Source: JBBRBB01 sp963830175 | Lineage (GTDB): Bacteria > Bacteroidota > Bacteroidia > Chitinophagales > Chitinophagaceae | NCBI GenBank assembly: GCA_963830175.1 | Contig: CAWHKV010000002.1 | Coordinates: 62,001-126,000, forward strand | Length of the DNA: 64,000 bases | Reading direction: 5' to 3' | Shown: positions 51,277 to 61,249 of the stretch, in pieces | Layout: each line of letters opens with the position of its first letter | Position numbering within the stretch: the stretch's first letter is position 1 | Position numbers and translations under genes: made by a program | Notes under the pieces: model-generated | What the model was told of the DNA's origin: nothing | Database searches by the model: none | Seen by the model: the letters and a program-made list of their open reading frames with translations, nothing else

Positions 51277-52384
51277 ATGTCCGAACAACCACAATTATAC
51301 AAAGTAACTATTGATGACATTACGATAGAAGTGCTCGCTGGTACTTCTATTCTTAATGCTGCCAGGTCTATAGGGCACGAGGTAGCCCCACCCGCCATGT
51401 GTTATTATTCCAAGTTGCCGGGTACCGGCGGTAAATGCCGTACCTGCCTGGTAGAAGTGGCTGCAGGTTCTACTGCAGATCCCAAGGCCCATGCCTAAGC
51501 TTGTTGCCAGTTGCCGCACCAATGTTATGGATGGCATGGTGGTAAAAAATGTTACTAGTAAAAAAGTTATTGAAGCCCGTGCCGGTGTCGTGGAAATGTT
51601 ACTGATTAATCATCCACTCGATTGCCCGATCTGTGATCAGGCAGGCGAATGTGATCTGCAGGATCTGGGATACGAGCATGGAAAAGCAGGCACCCGCTAC
51701 GAATTTCAGCGCCGCACCTTTCCAAAGCATGATATAGGTCCCTACATACAATTGCATATGACACGGTGTATTCTTTGTTACAGGTGCGTATATGTGGCAG
51801 AACAACTTACCAATAAACGCGAGCATGGTGTGCTTGACCGGGGCGACCATTCAGAAATAGCTACCTACATCGAAAAAAGTTTAGATAATGAATTTATAGG
51901 CAATGTGATTGACGTGTGCCCTGTAGGTGCATTAACAGATAGAACATTTCGCTTTAAAAACCGCGTTTGGTTTACCAAGCCTGTAGAAGCTCACCGCAAT
52001 TGCGATACATGCAGCGGTAAGGCTAGGCTGTGGTTAAGAGGAGAGGAAGTATTTCGCGTTACTGCGCGGAAGAACGAGTGGGGCGAGGTTGATGAATGGA
52101 TCTGCAACGAATGCCGGTTTGAAAAGAAGAGTACATCAGACTGGATTGTTGAAGGTCCGACTGTAGTTAACAGGCATTCAGTAATAGCACAAAACCATTA
52201 CGTTAACCTCGAAGTACCAGAAGAAACTTTTGGAAAGATCATGCACCGGCAACCGAGAATATTTCTTGATATACATGATGTAAGCGAAGTGAACAAACCC
52301 GATGTTAAACTTAGTCTTATTGAGGGCCCGCCCATCAGCGATACCTACCAAGACGAAGAAAATAATAACCCAGGCAACCTGTAA
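51277..52384 (+). pseudogene. nuoG: NADH-quinone oxidoreductase subunit G (short form), disrupted by a one-base insertion
   Basis: The frame from 51277 holds the ferredoxin-like [2Fe-2S] domain (MCYYSKLPGTGGKCRTCLVE) and stops at 51498; the frame from 51491 continues MPKLVASCRTNV, HPLDCPICDQAGECDLQDL, CILCYRCVYVAEQL and VCPVGALTDR. Removing one A at 51484-51485 restores DPRPMPKLVASC, a conserved stretch, and a 368-residue protein. A last cysteine group is in CDTCSGKARLWLRG and WICNEC. It ends soon after, lacking the large molybdopterin-like domain of Escherichia coli NuoG (about 900 residues). Confidence 0.9.
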
Positions 52385-52410
52385 TAATAGATGCGGCAAA
52401 TAATATAAAC

Positions 52411-53457
52411 ATGACCCTACTTGCAATAGACTGGATACTGGTTCTGGAAAAATTTATACTAATAGCAGTGGTAATTATGGCCTCGCTTCTCATTGCCATG
52501 TATTCTACTTATGCCGAAAGAAAAGTAGCTGCTGTAATTCAAGACAGGCATGGTCCTAACCGCGCCGGCCCATTTGGTATTCTTCAACCGATGGCTGATG
52601 GACTTAAACTCTTTTTTAAAGAAGAAATTATACCCAGCAGTGCTAACAAAATTTTGTTTATTCTGGGTCCTTCACTTGCCATGTTAACAGCGATGATGAC
52701 CTGCGCTGTAATTCCATGGGGAGGCACAATTGAAATATTCGGGCGTGAGGTTAGCCTGCAAATTGCAGACATAAATATTGGCATTTTGTATGTTTTTGGA
52801 ATAGTTAGTTTAGGTGTTTACGGTATAATGATCGGCGGATGGTCATCAAACAATAAGTTTTCTCTTCTTGCGGCTTTGCGTGGTGCCAGCCAGGTAATAA
52901 GCTACGAACTGGCAATGGGCCTTTCCATAATTGCCCTTATTATGCTTACACAGTCTTTAAGTTTAAAAACTATCGTAGAGCAGCAAATGGGTGGCGTATG
53001 GTATGTGGTGCTTCAACCGCTTGGTTTCCTGATCTTTTTTATTTGCTCTTTAGCAGAAACCAATCGTGCACCATTCGATCTATCTGAGGCTGAGAACGAA
53101 CTGAACATGGGGTATCACCAGGAATATTCTTCTATGAAGCTGGGATTCTTTTTATTCGCTGAATATGTGAACATGTTTATTAGCAGTGCCATTCTCGCAA
53201 CCCTGTATTTTGGCGGGTATGATGTACCTTTTCTCGATGAAAGTTCGCTTTCTCCCAACCTGGCAGCCATAATTGGCGTGGCAGCCTTAATGTTTAAAAT
53301 ATTTATTTTCATTTTTATATTCATGTGGATCCGGTGGACAATTCCCCGTTTTCGCTACGACCAATTAATGAACCTTGGCTGGAAAAAATTAATTCCGTTG
53401 GCACTTGCCAACATGTTAATTACAGCTGTGGTTATTTTATTACTTGAAAATAAATAA
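52411..53457 (+). CDS. nuoH: NADH-quinone oxidoreductase subunit H
   Basis: A 348-residue membrane subunit with eight helices. Conserved blocks are ERKVAAVIQDRHGPNRAGPF and LQPMADGLKLFFKEE, and ETNRAPFDLSEAENELNMGY with the acidic residues that link the quinone cavity to the proton path. An unusually long 139-nt gap with hairpins follows before nuoI. Confidence 0.96.
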   Translation: MTLLAIDWILVLEKFILIAVVIMASLLIAMYSTYAERKVAAVIQDRHGPNRAGPFGILQPMADGLKLFFKEEIIPSSANKILFILGPSLAMLTAMMTCAVIPWGGTIEIFGREVSLQIADINIGILYVFGIVSLGVYGIMIGGWSSNNKFSLLAALRGASQVISYELAMGLSIIALIMLTQSLSLKTIVEQQMGGVWYVVLQPLGFLIFFICSLAETNRAPFDLSEAENELNMGYHQEYSSMKLGFFLFAEYVNMFISSAILATLYFGGYDVPFLDESSLSPNLAAIIGVAALMFKIFIFIFIFMWIRWTIPRFRYDQLMNLGWKKLIPLALANMLITAVVILLLENK

Positions 53458-53596
53458 ATCATAAGATACCAGGCTTGAGGTTGTTGTTGATTAAAGAAAG
53501 AACGTACAAGGGTGCGACGCAACCTTAGCTGAAACAGGTTTCGAAAGCTGGTAACAAAAATTGAATGGCAAACGCAAGTTTGCAAGGAGAATAAAA
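53458..53596 (+). other. Long structured spacer between nuoH and nuoI
   Basis: 139 nt where other nuo gaps are 9-51 nt. AAGGGTGC and GCAACCTT (about 53508-53526) nearly pair around GAC; GCAAAC (53568-53573) pairs with GTTTGC (53578-53583) around a GCAA tetraloop. The Shine-Dalgarno AAGGAG (53584-53589) abuts the second stem. No frame longer than a few codons is present on the plus strand. Confidence 0.55.
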
Positions 53597-54169
53597 ATGC
53601 AAGCATTAACAAACAGAGTAAAAGCAGTAGACCGACGCCCCATGAACTGGGTGGAGAAGTTATACCTGTGGAATATTTTTAAAGGTATGATGATAACCTT
53701 TAGCCATATTTTTAAAAGAAAGCCAACCATTCAATACCCCGAAGAGAAGCGGCCATTTAGCCCTGTTTTCCGGGGATTGCAGGTTCTTAACCGCGACGAG
53801 GAGGGACGTGAACGCTGCACCGCATGCGGATTATGCGCGGTAGCCTGCCCGGCAGAAGCAATTACAATGGAAGCGGCTGAACGAAAAGTAGGAGAAGAGC
53901 ATTTATACCGGGAAGAAAAATATGCAGCCCGTTACGAAATCAATATGCTTCGCTGTATTTTTTGCGGATTGTGCGAGGAAGCCTGCCCTAAAGATGCTGT
54001 TTACCTTAGTGAAACTTTTACACCAGCCAATTATAGCAGGCAAAGTTTTATATATGGAAAGGATGACCTTTTAATTCCTAACCCGGTTACAGACCCCGAA
54101 GGTTATAAAAAAGCGAAGGGTGTTAATGCACCAACAACAGCAAACCCAAAAGGAAATAACAATAACTAA
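53597..54169 (+). CDS. nuoI: NADH-quinone oxidoreductase subunit I
   Basis: 190 residues from the ATG at 53597, chosen over an upstream TTG at 53561 because AAGGAG lies 8 nt before it. Two [4Fe-4S] motifs are CTACGLCAVACPAEAIT and CIFCGLCEEACPKDAVY, which bind clusters N6a and N6b. The C-terminus is a Pro/Asn-rich tail (KGVNAPTTANPKGNNNN). It links the NuoG side to NuoB in the peripheral arm. Confidence 0.96.
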   Translation: MQALTNRVKAVDRRPMNWVEKLYLWNIFKGMMITFSHIFKRKPTIQYPEEKRPFSPVFRGLQVLNRDEEGRERCTACGLCAVACPAEAITMEAAERKVGEEHLYREEKYAARYEINMLRCIFCGLCEEACPKDAVYLSETFTPANYSRQSFIYGKDDLLIPNPVTDPEGYKKAKGVNAPTTANPKGNNNN

Positions 54170-54184
54170 TATCTACGACTGCTG

Positions 54185-54688
54185 ATGAATATAACCGACA
54201 TACTCTTCTGGATACTTAGCATGCTCGCATTGTTCAGTGCTGTTATGGTATTGCTGAGTAAGAACCCTGTGCACAGCGTATTATGGCTAATTGTAGTATT
54301 CTTTGCAATTAGCGGTCACTATATATTATTGAATGCCCAGTTTTTGGCAATTGTTAACCTGATCGTTTATGCAGGCGCCATAATGGTGCTTTTCCTGTTC
54401 GTAATTATGCTTATGAATTTAAATGTTGAACCTGAACCACGGCGAAATGTATGGATGAAGTTTGCTGGCGTTGTATCAGGCGGCTTGTTATTAACTATTA
54501 TGGTCTCGGCCACCCGGTCGGCTGGCGAAATAAAAGGTAAGACCGCATTTATGGAAGGTGGGGATATTGGACTGATACAAAATCTTGGCAAAGTACTCTT
54601 CAATGAGTATGTTGTGCCTTTTGAAATAAGCAGTATTTTATTTCTAAGCGCCATGGTTGGTGCGGTGGTAATTGGCAAAAAAAATTAA
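54185..54688 (+). CDS. nuoJ: NADH-quinone oxidoreductase subunit J
   Basis: A 167-residue membrane subunit with five hydrophobic helices and the family patch LNAQFLAIVNLIVYAGAIMV in which helix 3 bulges. The C-terminal SSILFLSAMVGAVVIGKKN is standard. Position between nuoI and nuoK confirms the call. Confidence 0.94.
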   Translation: MNITDILFWILSMLALFSAVMVLLSKNPVHSVLWLIVVFFAISGHYILLNAQFLAIVNLIVYAGAIMVLFLFVIMLMNLNVEPEPRRNVWMKFAGVVSGGLLLTIMVSATRSAGEIKGKTAFMEGGDIGLIQNLGKVLFNEYVVPFEISSILFLSAMVGAVVIGKKN

Positions 54689-54697
54689 AACATTATA

Positions 54698-55033
54698 ATG
54701 CCTATTGAATATTATATAACATTTGCTGCAGCTCTTTTTTGCATAGGTGTGGTGGGGGTTTTAACCCGTAGAAATGCCATTATTGTATTTATGTGCATCG
54801 AGCTAATGCTCAATGCAGTAAATCTTTTACTGGTAGCATTTTCCAAAATGCATTATGGAATTGCCCTTGCAAACAATGCAGAAACCACGGTGGGATCTGA
54901 TGCACAATTGTTTGTATTCTTTATTATGGTTGTTGCAGCTGCTGAGGTAAGTGTAGGTTTAGCCATTATAGTTATGATGTACAGGAATATTCATTCTGTG
55001 GATATAAACTTTTTAAACAGGTTAAAAAATTAA
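54698..55033 (+). CDS. nuoK: NADH-quinone oxidoreductase subunit K
   Basis: A 111-residue membrane subunit with three helices. Conserved acidic residues appear in IVFMCIELMLNAVNLLLVAF and in AAAEVSVGLAIIVMMYR. It is slightly longer than the 100-residue Escherichia coli protein because of an insertion in the loop HYGIALANNAETTVGSDAQ. It resembles MrpC of Na+/H+ antiporters. Confidence 0.95.
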   Translation: MPIEYYITFAAALFCIGVVGVLTRRNAIIVFMCIELMLNAVNLLLVAFSKMHYGIALANNAETTVGSDAQLFVFFIMVVAAAEVSVGLAIIVMMYRNIHSVDINFLNRLKN

Positions 55034-55072
55034 GACAGGAACAGGCAGTTTAAAATTATTACTGAATATATA

Positions 55073-56977
55073 ATGACATTAGTTTACTTAATTCCATTAT
55101 TTCCGCTGGCAGGTTTTTTAATAAACGGGCTGTTTCGCAATTACCTTTCAAAAGGTGCAGCAGGTGTTATAGGAACAGGTTCCATACTTGCCTCTTTTAT
55201 AATTGCAGTAATACTTTTTTTACAAATAAAAAACGGTGGAGCAATACCTGTTCAGTCATTATTTCCTTTTATACATGTAAACGATTTTAAAATAGATTTT
55301 GCCTTCCAGGCAGACCAGTTGTCTATATTATTTACACTTATAATTACAGGCGTAGGTTTTTTAATTCACCTGTACTCTTCTTCTTATATGAAGGAAGAAG
55401 CCCCGGCGCATTATGCCCGGTATTTCAGTTACTTAAACCTTTTTGTATTCTCCATGCTGTTATTGGTGCTTGGCGCCAATTATGTTATTATGTTCATTGG
55501 ATGGGAAGGTGTCGGGCTTTGTTCGTACCTGTTAATTGGTTATTGGTTTAAAAATGATAATTACAACTATGCCGCAAAAAAAGCTTTTGTAATGAATCGC
55601 ATTGGCGACCTCGGTTTTTTACTTGCTATATTTTACCTGCTGGCGAAATTAGGAACCGTAAATTTCGGGGATGTATTTAGTAGCGCAGGTAGTCTAAGCC
55701 AAACGGATGTTACCTGGATAACCCTGTTATTATTCATTGGTGCAACTGGTAAAAGTGCACAGATTCCTTTATACACCTGGCTGCCGGATGCGATGGCTGG
55801 CCCAACACCGGTATCTGCTTTAATTCATGCCGCAACCATGGTTACGGCAGGTGTGTATATGATAGCGAGAAGCAACGTATTATATTCAATGGCTCCCGCT
55901 ATACTGGATGTTATTACCATTATCGGGGTGGCAACAGCCCTTCTTGCAGGAATAATCGCATTATACCAGAATGATATTAAAAAAGTATTGGCTTATTCAA
56001 CTGTAAGCCAGTTGGGTTTCATGTTTATTGCAATGGGTATGAGCGCTTATACCACTGGAGTTTTTCATGTTCTTACGCATGCATTTTTTAAAGCACTCTT
56101 GTTCCTTGCCGCAGGTTCAGTTATTCACGCCATGGGCGGTGAGCAGGATATCACTAAAATGGGTGGATTAAGAAAGAAAATTCCGGTAACCTACATTACC
56201 TTTTTAATAGGGGTACTAGCCATTTCAGGGTTTCCTTTTACATCAGGTTTTATTTCTAAAGATGAAATTTTATTGGCCGCCTATGAGCATAATAAAATTG
56301 TTTTCTGGCTAACATCGTTTGCTGCAGGATTAACCATTGTATATATGTTTCGTTTGCTCATGCTCACTTTTGCAGGATCTTTCAGGGGTACAAAAGACCA
56401 GGAACACCACTTGCATGAGTCACCTGTACTTATAACCATTCCCCTTATTATTCTCGCTATATTATCATTGGCAGGTGGGTTTATTCAATTGCCACATGTA
56501 TTTGGTGGCAGTGATTTTCTTAACCAGTTCCTCGCTCCTGTTGTTCCCGCTGTGGTACATGAAGGAAGTGAAGCTGCTGTTACCGAATACTATATTTTGG
56601 GTGCAACCATAGCAGGTTTATTAGTGATATTCCTGCTTACAAAACGCAACTATGCCATAAGCCAATGGGCTACTAGTTATACAGGGTTTAAAAAAGTAAT
56701 TGCTGATAAATTTTACGTGGATGAATTGTATAATGCTGTGGTAGTAACCCCCTTACATAAACTGGGTGGTTTTCTTAAGCGTGTTATTGAACGGTCGGGA
56801 ATTGATGGTTTGGTGAATGGAACAGGAAGGTTCATTGATTATTCATCCCGCCAAATGCGGTTATTACAAAGCGGGCAGATAGCCAATTATATCATATTCA
56901 TGGTTATATCGATAGTGGTGTTGTTTATTGTTTTTTGGAATCAGACTGTTATTATGGATCTGTTTTCACAGAGATAA
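55073..56977 (+). CDS. nuoL: NADH-quinone oxidoreductase subunit L
   Basis: A 634-residue antiporter-like proton-pumping subunit. It has the MIFIGWEGVGLCSYLLIGYW block (key Glu), the LPDAMAGPTPVSALIHAATM motif, and YSTVSQLGFMFIAMGM and HAFFKALLFLAAGSVIH. The C-terminal extension with the long lateral helix covers about the last 130 residues. A near-perfect terminal position in the membrane arm follows from family knowledge. Confidence 0.97.
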   Translation: MTLVYLIPLFPLAGFLINGLFRNYLSKGAAGVIGTGSILASFIIAVILFLQIKNGGAIPVQSLFPFIHVNDFKIDFAFQADQLSILFTLIITGVGFLIHLYSSSYMKEEAPAHYARYFSYLNLFVFSMLLLVLGANYVIMFIGWEGVGLCSYLLIGYWFKNDNYNYAAKKAFVMNRIGDLGFLLAIFYLLAKLGTVNFGDVFSSAGSLSQTDVTWITLLLFIGATGKSAQIPLYTWLPDAMAGPTPVSALIHAATMVTAGVYMIARSNVLYSMAPAILDVITIIGVATALLAGIIALYQNDIKKVLAYSTVSQLGFMFIAMGMSAYTTGVFHVLTHAFFKALLFLAAGSVIHAMGGEQDITKMGGLRKKIPVTYITFLIGVLAISGFPFTSGFISKDEILLAAYEHNKIVFWLTSFAAGLTIVYMFRLLMLTFAGSFRGTKDQEHHLHESPVLITIPLIILAILSLAGGFIQLPHVFGGSDFLNQFLAPVVPAVVHEGSEAAVTEYYILGATIAGLLVIFLLTKRNYAISQWATSYTGFKKVIADKFYVDELYNAVVVTPLHKLGGFLKRVIERSGIDGLVNGTGRFIDYSSRQMRLLQSGQIANYIIFMVISIVVLFIVFWNQTVIMDLFSQR

Positions 56978-57019
56978 TTGGTTATATTAAAAAAAGGATT
57001 TACAGAATAAGTTTAAAAC

Positions 57020-58456
57020 ATGGTTGCATTATTACTTTTATTGGTTCCATTTATCAGTGGGTTGCTGGCTTTTTTCATAAAAAACCAACATTCTGCAAGA
57101 GTTTTTGCGCTTATAAGTTCTGTAGTGACCTTGATAATTGCGCTCATTGCAGTCTTTACCAGTAACAGCCAGTTATTGCAAACTGATGCCGCGTGGCTAT
57201 CTGACCTCAATGCCCGTTTTACTTTGAATATGGATGGCATGAGCAAGATGCTTTGCCTCTTAAATGCCATTTCGTTGCCGATCGTTTTATCCGCCACATA
57301 TAAAAACAACCAATACTATTCCAGTGGATTTTTTGCCCTAATGCTGTTAATGCAAACTGGTATGATGGGTGTATTTCTTGCCTCAGATCTTTTATTGTTT
57401 TACTTCTTTTGGGAGGTTGCATTAATCCCCGCATATTTTCTTTGTTCAACCTGGGGTGGTGAACGTCGCATACCGGTTACCTTCAAGTTCTTTGTGTATA
57501 CATTCACCGGTTCTTTATTAATGCTTGCCGGTATCTTAATGCTTTATTTCAAGGCTGGCGGACATTCATTTGCGCACAATGCATTGATCAATGCCTCTCT
57601 TACCGGGGGTGAAGAGCATTTAATTTTCTGGTTATTCTTTATAGCCTTTGCTATTAAAATGCCGATGTTCCCTTTTCATACCTGGCAACCTGATACGTAC
57701 GAGCAGGCACCCACACCGGTTACTATGATATTAAGCGGAGTGATGGTTAAGATGGGCATATTCGCTGTAATCCGGTGGTTACTCCCGGTATTTCCGGAGG
57801 CTTCCTCCTATTATGCAAACCTGATAATAATTCTTTCTGTAACGGGCATGCTGTATGCATCGCTTATTGCCATTCGGCAGGATGATATAAAAAGACTGGT
57901 TGCTTATTCATCTATTGCACACATTGGGTTAATGATAGCGGCTATATTTTCTGCCAACAGTTCTGGTATGCAGGGCGTTATGATACAGATGTTTAATCAT
58001 GGCGTTAATGTAATAGGTTTATGGATAGTTGCCGATGTAATCGAAAATAAGTACGGTACTCGCAAATTCAGTGAATTGGGTGGTTTGGCGCAACGATCGC
58101 CCACATTAGCCATATTATTTATGATAATGTGTTTGGCAAATATTGCACTTCCATTGACTAATGCCTTTATAGGTGAGTTTCTAATGTTCAGCGGTTTATT
58201 CAGGCATAGTTTCTTAATGGCTTCAGTAGCCCTGGTTAGTATTATTTTGGCTGCTGTGTACACCTTAAATATGATGCAGAAATTGTTTTTCGGCAGTACA
58301 GCACCCATCACAGAAAATGCGACTGATAGTGCCTTCAACGTAAATGTTGCACTTACCATTCTTGCAATTACAATAATAGTTTTAGGAATATTTCCGCAAC
58401 CAATGTTAGACCTAACCCTCGATACGGTAAGCGCATTGTTTGCAAAAATTCATTAA
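57020..58456 (+). CDS. nuoM: NADH-quinone oxidoreductase subunit M
   Basis: A 478-residue antiporter-like subunit with about fourteen helices. Conserved features are FYFFWEVALIPAYFLCSTWG (key Glu), IKMPMFPFHTWQPDTYEQAP, and YSSIAHIGLMIAAIFSANSS with FNHGVNVIGLWIVADVIE. It pumps protons in the membrane arm between NuoL and NuoN. Confidence 0.97.
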   Translation: MVALLLLLVPFISGLLAFFIKNQHSARVFALISSVVTLIIALIAVFTSNSQLLQTDAAWLSDLNARFTLNMDGMSKMLCLLNAISLPIVLSATYKNNQYYSSGFFALMLLMQTGMMGVFLASDLLLFYFFWEVALIPAYFLCSTWGGERRIPVTFKFFVYTFTGSLLMLAGILMLYFKAGGHSFAHNALINASLTGGEEHLIFWLFFIAFAIKMPMFPFHTWQPDTYEQAPTPVTMILSGVMVKMGIFAVIRWLLPVFPEASSYYANLIIILSVTGMLYASLIAIRQDDIKRLVAYSSIAHIGLMIAAIFSANSSGMQGVMIQMFNHGVNVIGLWIVADVIENKYGTRKFSELGGLAQRSPTLAILFMIMCLANIALPLTNAFIGEFLMFSGLFRHSFLMASVALVSIILAAVYTLNMMQKLFFGSTAPITENATDSAFNVNVALTILAITIIVLGIFPQPMLDLTLDTVSALFAKIH

Positions 58457-58477
58457 TAGTATAAGTACAGGTAAAAG

Positions 58478-59872
58478 ATGAATGCAATATTACTTTCAGC
58501 AGGGTTTGGAATTTTAATGATGTTTACCAGCTTTCTTGTTCCAAATACAAAAAATCACAGGCACATTGCCGTGGCTGCACTTATTGCATTATTTATTTTC
58601 AATTATGCGGAAATAGCAGGTTTTAAAATATGGGATGTTCCTGTAAATAACATGCTTGTTTTTACAAGATTTGGGTTGTTCTTTAATGCCATTGCCATTG
58701 GTTCAACATTAATTTATGTTTTACTTACTGGCAAGGAAATGGAAAAACTCAGCAACCAAACAGCTGATTATTTTACACTTATTTTTTTCGTTGTTTGTGG
58801 CATTTCTTTGCTTTCATCCTACAATAATTTGCTTACACTGTTTTTGGGTATTGAGATATTAAGTATTCCACTGTATATATTAACCGGAAGCGATAAACGT
58901 AATCTGAAGAGCAATGAAGCAGCGCTAAAATATTTCTTAATGGGTGCATTTTCCACCGGCTTAATGCTGATGGGTATTGCGCTTATGTATGGAGGTACCG
59001 GAACATTTTCGTTGGATGTTAACCGTACTGTACCTGCCGGTGGGTATTACAAAGGCGTTTCGTTTTTAGAGATCATTGGATTGTTGTTTTTGATGGTTTC
59101 TATGTCTTTTAAGGTTTCTGCTGCACCTTTTCATTTCTGGACGCCTGATGTGTATGATGGGGCTCCTTCTGTTTTTACATCATTCATGGCAACCATAGTA
59201 AAGGCGGCAGCTTTCATAGCATTTTTTAAACTGGCGGAAACCCGCATGCTGCATACGCAAGGCGCAATCGACTGGAAAATCATCTTTAGTATAATTATCG
59301 TAGCTACATTAATTTTCGGAAATATAACTGCAGTTTTTCAACAGAGCGTAAAGCGTATGCTCGCATATTCAAGTATAGCGCAGGCCGGGTTTATGTTATT
59401 CGCTTTGTTTAGCTTAAATGATTTTGCACAAACAGGATTGTTGCTATATGCTGCAGCATATAGCCTTGCTACCATTGGCATTTTTGCCGTGCTGGTTAAA
59501 ATGAAAGACTGCACTTTCGAAGGGTATAATGGATTGGCAAAATCGCACCCGGTACTTGCCGGTGCTAATGCCGTCTTTGTTCTTTCGCTTACGGGTGTGC
59601 CGCTTACTGCCGGTTTTCTGGCGAAATATTATATGCTTGCTTCGGTGGTTAAAACCAATTCTTATTACTGGTTAGTAATAGTGGGTGTTTTGTTTGCGGC
59701 CATTAGTGCATACTACTATTTCAGGTTATTGCAGGCCATGTATTTTAAAACGGGAAATCCGGTGGTGGAAGAAACCTCACCATCATTCAGAATTGGCCTA
59801 ATTGCCCTCGCTGTTTTTATAATCATACTGGGCATATTTCCACAGGTATTACTAAACTGGTATTATTTCTAA
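58478..59872 (+). CDS. nuoN: NADH-quinone oxidoreductase subunit N
   Basis: A 464-residue antiporter-like subunit. Conserved segments are FLGIEILSIPLYILTG, AALKYFLMGAFSTGLMLMGI, SFKVSAAPFHFWTPDVYDGA and YSSIAQAGFMLFALFSL. It closes the operon; no clear terminator hairpin is seen in the 100-nt gap downstream before the permease gene. Confidence 0.96.
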   Translation: MNAILLSAGFGILMMFTSFLVPNTKNHRHIAVAALIALFIFNYAEIAGFKIWDVPVNNMLVFTRFGLFFNAIAIGSTLIYVLLTGKEMEKLSNQTADYFTLIFFVVCGISLLSSYNNLLTLFLGIEILSIPLYILTGSDKRNLKSNEAALKYFLMGAFSTGLMLMGIALMYGGTGTFSLDVNRTVPAGGYYKGVSFLEIIGLLFLMVSMSFKVSAAPFHFWTPDVYDGAPSVFTSFMATIVKAAAFIAFFKLAETRMLHTQGAIDWKIIFSIIIVATLIFGNITAVFQQSVKRMLAYSSIAQAGFMLFALFSLNDFAQTGLLLYAAAYSLATIGIFAVLVKMKDCTFEGYNGLAKSHPVLAGANAVFVLSLTGVPLTAGFLAKYYMLASVVKTNSYYWLVIVGVLFAAISAYYYFRLLQAMYFKTGNPVVEETSPSFRIGLIALAVFIIILGIFPQVLLNWYYF

Positions 59873-59972
59873 TAAAGCGGCAGGTTATCCTTCATAATAA
59901 CCATTCTCCCCATTTACCATAAACGCTTGGTATTAACGGCTAACTTTACCGTAAGGGCAAAGAATTAGCAGT

Positions 59973-61238
59973 ATGACCATTCGAGATTCCATTTCTCTGG
60001 CATTTAAAACAGTTACCAGCAATAAGCTGCGTACAGGCATTACAGTGGCTATAATTGCCTTTGGTATCATGGCTTTGATTGGTATCATAACCGCCATACA
60101 GGCAATGAATCAAAGCCTGCGTGACAGCTTTTCAACCATGGGTGCAAATGGTTTCACCATTTCTTACAAAGAAAGATTTCGATTTGGCAATGATAATGAA
60201 ACTGAAAAAGTGGAAAAGGGAAAAAAGTCAAAAAAATCTAATCTTGATAAGTTTATAAGCTTAAACGATGCGGTATCTTTTAAAGAGAACTATAAATTTC
60301 CAGCCCAGGTTAGCCTGGCATTAAATGGTCCCGGCAATGTGGAGGTGCATTATAAGGATCAAAAGACCAACCCAAATGTTAGTATGCGGGGAGGCGACGA
60401 AAACTATTTAAACGTAAACGGCTTTTCACTTGCTGCGGGCAGAAATTTTAATTTGGCAGATGTAAATTCTGGACGCAATGTTTGCATGCTTGGCAGCGAT
60501 ATTGCCTCAAAATTCTTTGGTTCAAATTCAGCAATTGCAGTAGATAAATTTATCAGGATAGGGGGAATGCCTTACAGGATAATCGGTGTATTAAAAAGTA
60601 AAGGAAGCAGTGCCTTTTTAAGAGATGATAATGCTGTACTAACTACCTATAATAATGTTCGCCAATCCGGGGAGGCATCAAGATCTTTTGTAATTGGGGT
60701 TATGACAAACAGCATAACGCAGGTAGAAGGTGCGATTGCTGAAGCGACGGCCGTTTTCAGGGGAATAAGAAAATTGCGGCCAACAGAAGACGACAATTTT
60801 AAAATTGATAAAAGTGATAAGCTGGCAGAAACTTTTATTTCTTTATTAGGAAGTATACAGGGAGCTGCAAGCGCGATTGGTTTAATAACACTTATAGGTG
60901 CAGCGATCGGGTTAATGAACATTATGCTGGTTTCAGTTAATGAGCGTACCCGGGAAGTAGGTTTAATAAAAGCTATTGGAGGTAAAAGGAAAAATATTCG
61001 TCAGCAATTTCTATTTGAATCTGTTATCATCAGTTTAATGGGTGCCGCATTTGGTATTATTCTGGGCATAATGGTTGGAAATATTTTTGCCCTTGTTTTA
61101 GATGCAGGTTTTGTAGTGCCGTGGAACTGGGTGCTGATCGGGATAATTATCTGCAGTGTAGTAGGCTTATTGGCGGGTTTATGGCCTGCAATTAAAGCCT
61201 CTAAATTAAACCCTATTGAAGCCTTAAGATATGAGTAA
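59973..61238 (+). CDS. ABC transporter permease, MacB/FtsX-like
   Basis: A 421-residue membrane protein with one N-terminal helix (RTGITVAIIAFGIMALIGII), a periplasmic MacB_PCD domain (about residues 45-285) and three C-terminal helices of the FtsX fold, including VNERTREVGLIKAIGGKRKN and LLAGLWPAIKASKLNPIEAL. MacB-type permeases act mechanically with a separate ATPase to drive export or lipoprotein handling. No ATPase or membrane fusion protein gene is next to it, so the partner must be encoded elsewhere. Confidence 0.92.
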   Translation: MTIRDSISLAFKTVTSNKLRTGITVAIIAFGIMALIGIITAIQAMNQSLRDSFSTMGANGFTISYKERFRFGNDNETEKVEKGKKSKKSNLDKFISLNDAVSFKENYKFPAQVSLALNGPGNVEVHYKDQKTNPNVSMRGGDENYLNVNGFSLAAGRNFNLADVNSGRNVCMLGSDIASKFFGSNSAIAVDKFIRIGGMPYRIIGVLKSKGSSAFLRDDNAVLTTYNNVRQSGEASRSFVIGVMTNSITQVEGAIAEATAVFRGIRKLRPTEDDNFKIDKSDKLAETFISLLGSIQGAASAIGLITLIGAAIGLMNIMLVSVNERTREVGLIKAIGGKRKNIRQQFLFESVIISLMGAAFGIILGIMVGNIFALVLDAGFVVPWNWVLIGIIICSVVGLLAGLWPAIKASKLNPIEALRYE

Positions 61239-61249
61239 CTGTTTTCTTT

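Noticed and set aside
48103..52384. Programmed frameshifting in nuoD, nuoF and nuoG
   Set aside because: The three sites need shifts in different directions, lack shared slippery sequences or stimulatory structures, and no family member is known to use frameshifting here.
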